Source: Falsiroseomonas sp041690465
Lineage (GTDB): Bacteria; Pseudomonadota; Alphaproteobacteria; Acetobacterales; Acetobacteraceae
Assembly (NCBI RefSeq): GCF_041690465.1
Contig: NZ_JAWLHG010000003.1
Span: 1-64,000, forward strand
Length of the DNA: 64,000 nt
Reading direction: 5' to 3'
The notes beneath the pieces were generated by a model. It was not told the origin of the DNA and searched no databases. It saw only the letters and a list, made by a program, of their open reading frames with translations. Numbering within the stretch: position 1 is the stretch's first letter; each line of letters starts with the position of its first letter. Of this stretch, positions 1-8,833 are shown in pieces. The position numbers and the translations under genes were made by a program.

Positions 1-2
1 TC

Positions 3-80
3 GCCAGACGACGCGTCACCGTCCTCTGGACCATGCTCCACTCGCGCCAGAACTTCGATCCAACCCGAAAAGCCGCTTGA
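3..80 (+). CDS. C-terminal tail of a probable IS transposase (cut by window edge)
   Basis: An open frame enters from the left edge and stops with TGA at 78-80. Its last 25 residues include VLWTML and a final NFDPTRKAA. That spacing of an LWxML helix followed by FDP is typical of the extreme C-terminus of IS110-group transposases, but the fragment is too short to be certain. It ends 8 bp from the convergent flhF stop, so the flagellar cluster directly abuts a mobile element or its remnant. Whether the element is intact cannot be judged from this window. Confidence 0.4.
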   Translation, partial: ARRRVTVLWTMLHSRQNFDPTRKAA

Positions 81-88
81 CTGGCGCA

Positions 89-976
89 TTACGCAGCCCC
101 CTGCGCAAGTCTCTCGGCGAGCCAGGCCGGCGCCAGCGGCGTCAGGCCGGTGGCCACGTCCATGCCCGTGCCGGCTTCGGTGAAGGCGAGGTCCGCGGCC
201 GCCGCGGCCGCCAGCACGCCACCCAGCCGCCTTGCCGCATCGAGCCGCGTCGGCAGCAGGTGGCGGCAGCCGAGCAGGTGGAAGGCGCGCGCCGTCTCGG
301 CAGCCTCCTCCGCGTCGAGCCCGGCGGGCAGCACCAGCACGGAGGTGCCGCGCGCGGCCTCCGCCAGCGCGGCATGGCGGCGCGCGGCGGCGGAGTCGAA
401 GGGGTCGCAGCCCGGCAGGTCCACCAGCGCCTGCTGCCCCGGCGCACGCCGCGCCAGCGCCTTGGCGAGCGACCCCGGCGAGGAGGCGATGGCCAGCGGC
501 AGGTCCAGCACGCGCGCGAAGGCGGCAAGCTGCTCGGCCGCGCCGGCGCGCCGCCCATCCGCCGTGACCAGCAGCGGCGGCGTGCCGGCCAGCACCAGGC
601 GCGTGGCGAGCTTGGCACAGCTCGTCGTCTTGCCCGCGCCGGGCGGGCCGGCAAGCAGCAGCGGCCCGCCATCGAGCGGCAGCTTCGCGAAGCGGAACTC
701 ACGCCCGATCGCCGTGTCCAGTTTCCCCCCGGTCAGGCGGTGCGCCAGCGCGGCGGGCAGGTTGTGCCGGCGCAGCACCGCCGGGATCGCGGCGGCCGTG
801 GCGGCATCCGGCGCGAGCACCAGCGGCTCGTCGTCGCCGGTTTCCTGCGCGGCGGTCACCTCCACGCCGCCGGCCACGCGACGCGTGCCGAGGATCACCG
901 CTTCCTCGCCGAGTTCGGTGCGCAGCACGGCCATGGCATCCGCCATCCGCGCCGCCGTGATGGTGCGCAACCTCAC
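89..976 (-). CDS. flhF: FlhF-like SRP-family GTPase, flagellar placement factor
   Basis: FlhF is an SRP-type GTPase that recruits early flagellar components to the pole or inner membrane. The G1 loop is visible as GPPGAGKTTSCAKLA, followed by an LVTADGRR segment as in SRP GTPases. The expected DTAG switch reads DLPG and the TKLD specificity motif reads TRLD. The protein has 295 residues, shorter than most FlhF, with a reduced N-terminal region beginning RLRTITAARMADAM. The GTG start at 976 was chosen because it overlaps the flhA stop as GTGA; a longer frame exists upstream but lies inside flhA. It is the last gene of the leftward flagellar operon. Identity is supported by position after flhA and the G1 loop. 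Confidence 0.8.
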   Translation of the reverse strand: MRLRTITAARMADAMAVLRTELGEEAVILGTRRVAGGVEVTAAQETGDDEPLVLAPDAATAAAIPAVLRRHNLPAALAHRLTGGKLDTAIGREFRFAKLPLDGGPLLLAGPPGAGKTTSCAKLATRLVLAGTPPLLVTADGRRAGAAEQLAAFARVLDLPLAIASSPGSLAKALARRAPGQQALVDLPGCDPFDSAAARRHAALAEAARGTSVLVLPAGLDAEEAAETARAFHLLGCRHLLPTRLDAARRLGGVLAAAAAADLAFTEAGTGMDVATGLTPLAPAWLAERLAQGAA

Positions 977-3039
977 CCTGCCACCGTCCCCACCGTGCGG
1001 ATGCGCGCGCGCGGGTGGATTTCGGCATGGGCGAGCACCGCGGTCTGCGGCCGGAAGCGCTCCACGACGGCGCGCACATGCGCGCGAATGCCGCCGGAGC
1101 ACACCAGCACCGCCGGCTCACCGGCGTTGGAGGCCGCATCGAAGGCATCGCGCATCGCACCCATGAAGGCCGAGAGGCGGGACGGCGCCATCGCCAGCTG
1201 CTTCTCCTCCCCCGGCCCGACCAGCGCCTCGGCGAAGTCACGCTCCCATTCGGGTGCCAGCGAGATGATCGGGATGGCGCCATGTGGCGCGCGCGCGGCG
1301 TCGCTGATCTGCCGTGCGAGCCGCACGCGCACCGTCGCGACGATGCCTGGCAGGCTGCGCGTGTTCGCCGCCGCCGCTTCCTGGATACCCTCCAGGATGG
1401 TCGCGAGGTCGCGGATCGAGACGCGCTCGGCCAGCAGCGATTGCAGCACACGCTGCACGGTGCCGAGGCTGGCCTGCGAGGGGATGAGGTCGGAGACCAG
1501 GCGGCGATTCTCCTGCGGCAGGTCGTCCAGCAGCTTCTGCGTCTCCGCGAAGGAGAGCAGTTCCGGCATGTTGTCCCGCACGACCTCGGTCAGGTGCGTC
1601 GCCAGCACGCCGGCGGAATCCACCACCGTGCAGCCCAGCGCCAGCGCTTCCTCGCGGCGGGATTCCTCGATCCAGGCGGCGGGCAGGCCGAAGCTCGGCT
1701 CCTGCACGCGCTCGCCGGCGATGGGCGGCGGGTTGCCGGAGGGATCGATGGCGAGATGCAGCGGCGGCTTGAGCACGCCGCGTGCGGCCTCGATCTCCTT
1801 CACGCGCAGCACATAGGTGTCGGGTGGTAGTTGCAGGTTGTCCTGGATGCGGACGGAGGGCAGCACGAAGCCCATCTCCTGCGCGGTGGTGCGCCGCAAT
1901 GCGCGGATCTGCTCCGACAGTCGCGGCGCGTCGCCGGCCGCCAGGCTGAGCAGCCCGTAGCCGAGCTCGAGCCGCAGCAGGTCCATCTTGAGCGCTTCCG
2001 CCGGCGGCGGCTCGGCGGGCGGGGGCGGGGGCGCGGCGGCTTCGGCTTCCTTGCGTTTCTCCTCGCGCCACTGCTCGCGCGCGATCCAGGCGGCGGCGCC
2101 GGCGAGGCCGAGAAAGGGCAGCATCGGCATGCCCGGCAGCAGCGCCATGAAGCCCGCCGCGCCGGAGGCCAGCGCCAGCGGCTTCGGTCCGCCAAGCTGC
2201 AGCGCCAGCGCCTTGTCGGCGCGCCCCTCCACGCCGCCCTTGGTCACCACGATGCCGGCGGCGACCGAGACCAGCAGCGCCGGGATCTGCCCGACCAGCC
2301 CGTCGCCGACGGTGAGGAAGGAGAAGGTGGAGATCGCCTCGCCGAAGGGCAGGCCGTGGCGCAGCGTGCCGATGCCGATGCCGGCGACCAGGTTGATCAG
2401 TGTGGTGACGAGCCCCGCGATCGCATCGCCGCGCACGAACTTCGCGGCGCCGTCCATCGCGCCGTAGAAGGAGCTCTCCTCCTCCAGCTCCTTGCGGCGC
2501 TTGCGTGCCTCGGCCTCGGTGACGATGCCGGCGGAAAGGTCGGCGTCGATCGCCATCTGCTTGCCAGGCATCGCGTCCAGGCTGAAGCGCGCGGCGACTT
2601 CGGCGATGCGGCCGGAGCCCTTCGTCACCACGACGAAGTTCACCACCAGCAGGATGGCGAAGACGATCACGCCCACCAGCACGTCGCCGCCCATCAGGAA
2701 GCCGCCGAAGGCCGAGATCACCGCGCCCGCCGAATTCGGGCCTTCATGGCCGGAGGTCAGGATGGCGCGCGTGGTCGCGACGTTCAGCGCCAGCCGCAGC
2801 AGGGTGGCCAGCAGCAGCACCGTCGGGAAGGAGGTGAAGTCCAGCGGCCGGTTCATGAACAGCGCCACCATCAGCACCAGCACGGAGGCGGTGATGGAGA
2901 GCGCCAGCCCCACATCGAGCAGCCATGGCGGCAGCGGCACCACCAGTACCGCGACGAGCAGCACCACGCCAAGCCCGAGCGCCACGTCGCCCGACGGCTT
3001 GGCGAGGCCGACCCAGTGCGGCAGGACGAGCGTGCGCAT
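973..3039 (-). CDS. flhA: Flagellar type III export gate protein FlhA
   Basis: FlhA forms the nonameric export gate of the flagellar type III secretion apparatus in the inner membrane. The 688 residues match the family. The first half is a multi-helix membrane domain with the family signature around RLALNVATTRAILT, then NSAGAVISAFGGF, and the conserved cytoplasmic loop with GKQMAIDADL. A proline-rich linker near residues 335-350 leads into the soluble C-terminal domain that docks chaperone-substrate complexes. It starts 3 bp after the flbD stop and overlaps flhF by 4 nt, so it is cotranscribed with both. flhB, fliP, fliQ and fliR are not in this window. Confidence 0.97.
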   Translation of the reverse strand: MRTLVLPHWVGLAKPSGDVALGLGVVLLVAVLVVPLPPWLLDVGLALSITASVLVLMVALFMNRPLDFTSFPTVLLLATLLRLALNVATTRAILTSGHEGPNSAGAVISAFGGFLMGGDVLVGVIVFAILLVVNFVVVTKGSGRIAEVAARFSLDAMPGKQMAIDADLSAGIVTEAEARKRRKELEEESSFYGAMDGAAKFVRGDAIAGLVTTLINLVAGIGIGTLRHGLPFGEAISTFSFLTVGDGLVGQIPALLVSVAAGIVVTKGGVEGRADKALALQLGGPKPLALASGAAGFMALLPGMPMLPFLGLAGAAAWIAREQWREEKRKEAEAAAPPPPPAEPPPAEALKMDLLRLELGYGLLSLAAGDAPRLSEQIRALRRTTAQEMGFVLPSVRIQDNLQLPPDTYVLRVKEIEAARGVLKPPLHLAIDPSGNPPPIAGERVQEPSFGLPAAWIEESRREEALALGCTVVDSAGVLATHLTEVVRDNMPELLSFAETQKLLDDLPQENRRLVSDLIPSQASLGTVQRVLQSLLAERVSIRDLATILEGIQEAAAANTRSLPGIVATVRVRLARQISDAARAPHGAIPIISLAPEWERDFAEALVGPGEEKQLAMAPSRLSAFMGAMRDAFDAASNAGEPAVLVCSGGIRAHVRAVVERFRPQTAVLAHAEIHPRARIRTVGTVAG

Positions 3040-3042
3040 CGG

Positions 3043-4424
<1,382 letters not shown>

Positions 4425-4428
<4 letters not shown>

Positions 4429-4751
4429 GCGCCCCCGCGATCGGCCTTGACGATCTCCGTCATCGTCACGCCGAGGCGGTTGTCATCCACCATCACCACC
4501 TCGCCGCGCGCGACCAGGCGGTTGTTGACATAGATGTCCACCGCCTCGCCCAGCTTGCGATCGAGCTCCACCACCGCGCCGCGGCCGAGCTTCAGCAGCT
4601 GGCTGACCTGCATCGTCGCGCGGCCGAGCACGGCGCTGACCTGCACCGGGATGTCGTAGACGGCATCCAGGTCGCGCTGCCCCGGCAGACCGCCGGCCGC
4701 CTGGGCCTCAGTGGCCGGCACCGGCTCGAAGCCTTGCTGTTCCGTGCTCAT
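4425..4751 (-). CDS. fliN: Flagellar motor switch protein FliN
   Basis: FliN is a C-ring component that sets rotation direction and docks FliH during export. The protein has 108 residues. After a short acidic/Gln-rich leader of about 25 residues there is one SpoA/FliN domain with the signature IPVQVSAVLGRATM, then LLKLGRGAVVELDR, the VDIYVNN strand and a GEVVMVDDNRLGV end. The ATG overlaps the fliH stop and the gene end overlaps flbD by 4 nt, so translational coupling is likely. FliM, its usual partner, is not encoded here. Confidence 0.95.
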
Positions 4752-5353
4752 TCCTCATCGCTCCCGTAGCGGAAACCCGCCGCTTCCAGCGCCGCGCGCA
4801 CGGCCTCGCGCCGGCGCGCCAGCGAGACGATCCGCGCACCGTCGCGCCATTCGATCCGCGCATCGCCGGGCGGCAGGGCAGGATCGCCCGCCACCTCCGG
4901 CCCGCCGGGCAGGCGTGCGGCGACGCCCTCCACCAGTGCCGGCGCGACCAGAAGCTTCGCCTCCGGCCGGTCCGTCAGCGCGGGCATCAGCGCGGCCGTG
5001 ACGCGCGCGACCATCGCCGCGCCCGAGCGTGCGGCTTCCTCGGGCAGCGCCGCATCCATCGCGCCGAGCAGCGTGGAGGCCAACGCCTCGGCGGCTTCCT
5101 CGGCGACGCGCGCACCCTGCTGCGTCGCGGCGTCCAGCGCGGCGGCGATCACGCCGAGGCTCGCCGCGATGTGCGCCTGCTGCGCGGCGGCCTGCCGGCG
5201 CAGGCCTTCCTCCAGCCCTTCGGCGAAGCCGCGCGCGTGGCCATCGGCCTCGGCTTCCACGCGTACCGCCTCCAGCAGCGCCGGATCGGGCGGCGGTGGT
5301 GCTGCGACCGGCGGCGGCCGCGACAGGTCGGGCAGGGGCAGGGCGTATCTCAT
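4748..5353 (-). CDS. fliH: Flagellar assembly protein FliH
   Basis: FliH binds and restrains the export ATPase FliI and tethers it to the C-ring. The 201-residue protein starts with a proline-rich segment, then an alanine-rich helical stretch containing the glycine-repeat pattern GHARGFAEGLEEG (about 38-50), and ends in a small domain with RIEWRDGARIVSL. This matches the usual FliH layout, although FliH sequences diverge strongly. Its place between fliG and fliN, with 4 nt overlaps on both sides, supports the call. fliI is not in the window. Confidence 0.85.
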   Translation of the reverse strand: MRYALPLPDLSRPPPVAAPPPPDPALLEAVRVEAEADGHARGFAEGLEEGLRRQAAAQQAHIAASLGVIAAALDAATQQGARVAEEAAEALASTLLGAMDAALPEEAARSGAAMVARVTAALMPALTDRPEAKLLVAPALVEGVAARLPGGPEVAGDPALPPGDARIEWRDGARIVSLARRREAVRAALEAAGFRYGSDEE

Positions 5354-6354
5354 GAGATCATCTCATCCTCGCGCCCGTCGGCCAGCTGGATTTGGCCCTG
5401 CGCGGCAAGGTCCTTGGCCTGCGCGACGATGGTGGCCTGCGCCTCGTCCACCTCGCGCAGCCGCACCGGGCCGAGTGCCGCCAGGTCGTCGCGCAGCAGC
5501 TTCGCCGCACGTTCGGAGAGGTTGCGGAAGAACATCTCCCGCACGCCTTCCGAGGATCCCTTGAGCGCCAGCACCAGCTTGTCCTTCGGGACTGCGCGCA
5601 GCAGCACCTGGATGCCGGCGGAATCCAGCCGCTGCAGGTCGTCGAAGGTGAACATCAGCGCGCGGATCCGCTCCGCGCTTTCGCGGTTGCGCTCCTCCAG
5701 CGCGGCGAGGATGCGCGTCTCGGCGGTGCGGTCGAGGTTGTTGAAGATCTCCGCCATCACCTCATGCGCGTCGCGCCGCGAGCCGCGCGCCAGGTTGGAC
5801 ATGAACTCGAGGCGCAGCGTGCGCTCCACGCCTTCCAGCGCCTCCTTCTGCACGGTCTCCATGCGCAGCATCCGCATCACCACTTCCATCGCGAAGCCTT
5901 CCGGCAGCAGCGACAGGACGCGCGCGGCGTGGTCGGGCTTCACCTTGGAGAGCACGACGGCGACGGTCTGCGGGTATTCGTTCTTCAGGTAGTTGGCGAG
6001 CACCGCCTCGTTCACGTTGCCCAGCTTGTCCCACATGGTGCGGCCGGCGGGACCGCGGATTTCCTCCATGATCTGGCTGACGCGCTCCTTCGGCAGCGTC
6101 TTCAGCAGCAGCCGCTCCGTCACCTCGTAGGACCCGACAAGGTGCCCGGTCTGGCCGAGCGCCGCGCTGAATTCGCGCGCCACCTCCTCCACCTGCGCCG
6201 AGGAGACGGTGCCGAGGGCGGCCATGGAGAGGGAGAGGTCGCGGATCTCGTCCTCATGCAGGCGGGAGAAGATCTTCGACGCCTGCTCCTCGCCCAGCGC
6301 GAGCATCAGCGTTGCCGCCTTCTGCGGGCCGGTGAGGTCCTTGCCGCCGCTCAT
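5350..6354 (-). CDS. fliG: Flagellar motor switch protein FliG
   Basis: FliG forms the top of the C-ring, binds the MS-ring through its N-terminus and receives torque from the stator through its C-terminus. The 334 residues begin LTGPQKAATLMLALGEE, carry a middle domain with the EHPQ-like region NEYPQTVAVVLSKV, and end in a C-terminal domain with the charged torque helix around SAGIQVLLRAVPKDKLVLAL and LKGSSEGVREMFFRNLS. The ATG at 6354 shares one base with the fliF TGA; a TTG codon one position upstream was passed over. It overlaps fliH by 4 nt. Confidence 0.97.
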   Translation of the reverse strand: MSGGKDLTGPQKAATLMLALGEEQASKIFSRLHEDEIRDLSLSMAALGTVSSAQVEEVAREFSAALGQTGHLVGSYEVTERLLLKTLPKERVSQIMEEIRGPAGRTMWDKLGNVNEAVLANYLKNEYPQTVAVVLSKVKPDHAARVLSLLPEGFAMEVVMRMLRMETVQKEALEGVERTLRLEFMSNLARGSRRDAHEVMAEIFNNLDRTAETRILAALEERNRESAERIRALMFTFDDLQRLDSAGIQVLLRAVPKDKLVLALKGSSEGVREMFFRNLSERAAKLLRDDLAALGPVRLREVDEAQATIVAQAKDLAAQGQIQLADGREDEMIS

Positions 6355-8105
6355 CAATCCACCTCTTTCGGGGTCAGCCAGCGGCGCAGCACGGCGGCGG
6401 CCTGGTCGGGGCTCTGGTCCACCAGCGCGGCCAGTTCCTGCAGCGCGGAGGCACGCATCTGCCCCTCGACCCGTGCGACGCTGATCATCTGATCCTCGCC
6501 GGGCTCGCCGCCCGCCGCACCGCCCGCCACCCCCGGCAGGGCCTGCGCGCCGGGGCTGCCAGGCAAGGCGGCGGTGCCGCCGGGACCTGCGGCTGCGGCG
6601 TCCGACATCGACCCGCCGGGCAGCGCGCCCGCCACGCCGGCAGCGGCGAAGGCCGGCGGCGGCGCCAGCGCCACGGCGAGGCGGCCGACGATCGGCCTGC
6701 CGAGCAGCATGATCGCCACCAGCGCCACCAGAGCCAGGATCGCGCTTTCCACGATGCGGCCCATCAGCGCCGGCGGCACGGTCTGGCCGAGGATCACGAA
6801 GCCCTGGGGCGGGATCTCGCCCGGCGGCGGCTCGGCGAAGCGCAGGCTCACCACCTCCACCCGGTCGCCGCGCTGCTCGTTGAAGCCGACGGCGGAGCGT
6901 GCGAGCGCTGCGATGCTCTGCATCTCATCCGCGGTGCGCTCGCGCCAGCGCGGCGGTCCGCCTTCCACCGGTTCCCACACGCCGTCCACCAGCACCGCGA
7001 TGGAGACGCGGCGGATTGCAGGCTGCTCACGCGTGGTGTTGCGCGTGGTACGGCCGATCTCGAAGTTGGTGGTCTCCTCCTGCCGCGACTGCTCGGTGCG
7101 CGGACCGTTGTTCTGCGCATCGGCGCCGGGCAGCTGGTTGGCGACGGTGACGTTGCCGGGCTCGCTGCTGCGGCTGCTCTCGGTGGTGGATTGCGTGCTG
7201 CGCGGGACCTGGTTCTCCGGGTCGAAGCGCTCCTCCAGCGTCTGGACGCGGTCGAAATCCATCTCCACCGCGGCCTCGGCACGCACCCGTCCCGGGCCGA
7301 GGCTGCGCTCCAGCAGGTCCTCCACCGCACGCGCCAGACGCAGCTCCTGCGCGCGGCGCAGTTCCTCGCCGGTCTGTGCGGCAGCCGGACCGGCAAGCGG
7401 CTGGCCGCCGCGCGCCAGCAGCTCGCCGCGACTGTCCACGATGGAGACATTCTGCGGCCTGAGGCCGGGCACCGCGGCGGAAACCAAGTGCAGCACCGCC
7501 TGCACGCCCTCGCGGTCCAGCCGCTGCGCACCCTGCATGGAGAGCACCACGGAGGCCTGCGCCTCGCCCCGCTCGCGCGAGAAGGGCTCGCGGCGGGGCA
7601 GCACCAGGTGCACCCGCGCCTGGCGCACGCCGGCCAGGCCGCGGATGGAGCGGGCCAGCTCGCCTTCCAGCGCGCGCAGGCGGTTGATGTCCTGCTGGAA
7701 GGGGGTGGTGGTCAGGCTCTCGCCACGGTCGAAGATCTCGTAGCCGACGGAACCGCCGGCCGGCAGGCCATCGCGCGCCAGCAGCAGCCGCACGCGCGGC
7801 ACCTCGGCTTCCGGCACCAGCACCTGGGTGCCGCCGCCGGCGATGCGATGCGGGATGCGCTGGCGTTCGAGTGCCGCGACCATCTGGCTGGCGTCGCGCT
7901 GGTCGAGGTCGCCATAGAGCAGCGCCATCGGCGGCTCGCTGGCGCGCATCGCCAGCACGACCAGCAGGCCGAGCACCGCGATGCCGACGCCGGCCAGCGC
8001 CGCCAGGCGCATCGGCCCGAAGCCGCGCAGCTGCGCGATCAGCCCGCCCATGCCACCGGCCCATCCATTGCGCATCCTGCGCGGTGCATTCGCTGCCCCC
8101 ACCAT
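6354..8105 (-). CDS. fliF: Flagellar MS-ring protein FliF
   Basis: FliF builds the inner-membrane MS-ring, the base on which the flagellum assembles. The 583 residues show an N-terminal membrane helix (about 33-53), the ring-building region with LYGDLDQRDASQMVAALE and RLRALEGELARSIRGL, a disordered Gln/Asn/Arg-rich linker, a second membrane helix near 447-467, and a C-terminal FliG-binding tail ending in AAAVLRRWLTPKE. No strong Shine-Dalgarno precedes the ATG at 8105. In-frame ATGs at 8075 and 8051 are possible alternatives. A 17-bp palindrome at 8120-8136 lies directly upstream and may be a FlbD site. Confidence 0.96.
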   Translation of the reverse strand: MVGAANAPRRMRNGWAGGMGGLIAQLRGFGPMRLAALAGVGIAVLGLLVVLAMRASEPPMALLYGDLDQRDASQMVAALERQRIPHRIAGGGTQVLVPEAEVPRVRLLLARDGLPAGGSVGYEIFDRGESLTTTPFQQDINRLRALEGELARSIRGLAGVRQARVHLVLPRREPFSRERGEAQASVVLSMQGAQRLDREGVQAVLHLVSAAVPGLRPQNVSIVDSRGELLARGGQPLAGPAAAQTGEELRRAQELRLARAVEDLLERSLGPGRVRAEAAVEMDFDRVQTLEERFDPENQVPRSTQSTTESSRSSEPGNVTVANQLPGADAQNNGPRTEQSRQEETTNFEIGRTTRNTTREQPAIRRVSIAVLVDGVWEPVEGGPPRWRERTADEMQSIAALARSAVGFNEQRGDRVEVVSLRFAEPPPGEIPPQGFVILGQTVPPALMGRIVESAILALVALVAIMLLGRPIVGRLAVALAPPPAFAAAGVAGALPGGSMSDAAAAGPGGTAALPGSPGAQALPGVAGGAAGGEPGEDQMISVARVEGQMRASALQELAALVDQSPDQAAAVLRRWLTPKEVD

Positions 8106-8119
8106 GTCGGCGCTGCCGA

Positions 8120-8136
8120 CCGGCAGGTTCTGCCGG
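8120..8136. promoter_or_regulatory. Palindrome upstream of fliF, candidate FlbD site
   Basis: A perfect inverted repeat, CCGGCAG-N3-CTGCCGG, sits 15 nt before the fliF ATG in the flgD-fliF gap. Read on the fliF strand it is CCGGCAGAACCTGCCGG. The flgE upstream region has CCGGCAGAAGCTGCC at 10430-10444, identical at 14 of 15 positions. In Caulobacter FlbD binds such palindromic elements and represses fliF, so a repressor role here is the leading inference. It could instead act only as an mRNA hairpin. Confidence 0.55.
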
Positions 8137-8155
8137 GGGAGGAGTAACGGCCGGG

Positions 8156-8818
8156 TTAACTGCCGTCAGGAAGTTCGCGCAGACGGTCGAAGCCGACGGT
8201 CGCGCTGCCCAGGCGCAGCATCAGCGCATCCTCGATCCGTGCCGCGCCGGTGACGCGGCCGGTGACGGAGAAGTCGAGCGGCTGGGAGGTGCCGTCCGCC
8301 GCGCGGCCGGTCACCACGACGCGGTAGGCGCCGTCGGCGCGCTGCGTCCCGCGCGAGTCGCGCCCGTCCCATTGCCAGCTGGTCGGTGCGGCGCCGAGGG
8401 TCACGACCTCGCTGCGCAAGGTGGTGCCGCTGGAATCCTGCACCTCCACCAGCGCGCGGGCGGAGCGGCCGGCGGCGGGCAGCACGATCTCGGCGCGGCC
8501 ACCCTGCAGCGGCAGCGAGTCGCTCTCCACCATGACGCGGCGGCCGATCAGGCTGGCGGTGTTGGCGAGCTGCCCGGCCTGCTGCAGGCCGAGCAGCCGT
8601 TCGAGCGTCTGGTTGCCGGCGATCTGCTGCTCCACCGTGGCGAACTGCACCAGCTGCTGCGTCAGGGTTTCGGTGTCCATCGGCTTCGTCGGGTCCTGGT
8701 TGCGCAGCTGCGTCGTCAGCAGCGTCAGGAATGTGCCGAGATCGGCCGAGAGTCGCGTGCCGCCGCTGCCGGAGGAGTAGGTGGTGGCCGTGCCGGCCGC
8801 GCTGATGGTGCCGCTCAT
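8156..8818 (-). CDS. flgD: Flagellar hook-capping protein FlgD
   Basis: FlgD is the scaffold that caps the growing hook and allows FlgE polymerisation. The 220 residues include the family signature at about 28-48 (LGTFLTLLTTQLRNQDPTKP), then a Gln-rich helix (LTQQLVQFATVEQQ), and a C-terminal Ig/FLG-like beta region with WDGRDSRGTQRADGAYRV. It follows fliK by 15 bp in the same direction and precedes fliF by about 50 bp. The gap to fliF contains a palindrome rather than an obvious terminator. Confidence 0.94.
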   Translation of the reverse strand: MSGTISAAGTATTYSSGSGGTRLSADLGTFLTLLTTQLRNQDPTKPMDTETLTQQLVQFATVEQQIAGNQTLERLLGLQQAGQLANTASLIGRRVMVESDSLPLQGGRAEIVLPAAGRSARALVEVQDSSGTTLRSEVVTLGAAPTSWQWDGRDSRGTQRADGAYRVVVTGRAADGTSQPLDFSVTGRVTGAARIEDALMLRLGSATVGFDRLRELPDGS

Positions 8819-8833
8819 CTTCTGGTGTCTCCG

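Noticed and set aside
757..775. GGCAG-GTT-GTGCC inside flhF as another FlbD site
   Set aside because: The palindrome has a mismatch and lies within coding sequence away from any start.
8140..8160. CtrA-like TTAA-N8-TTAC sequence between flgD and fliF
   Set aside because: CtrA boxes need TTAA-N7-TTAA; the spacing is off by one and the second half is imperfect. It also overlaps the flgD stop.
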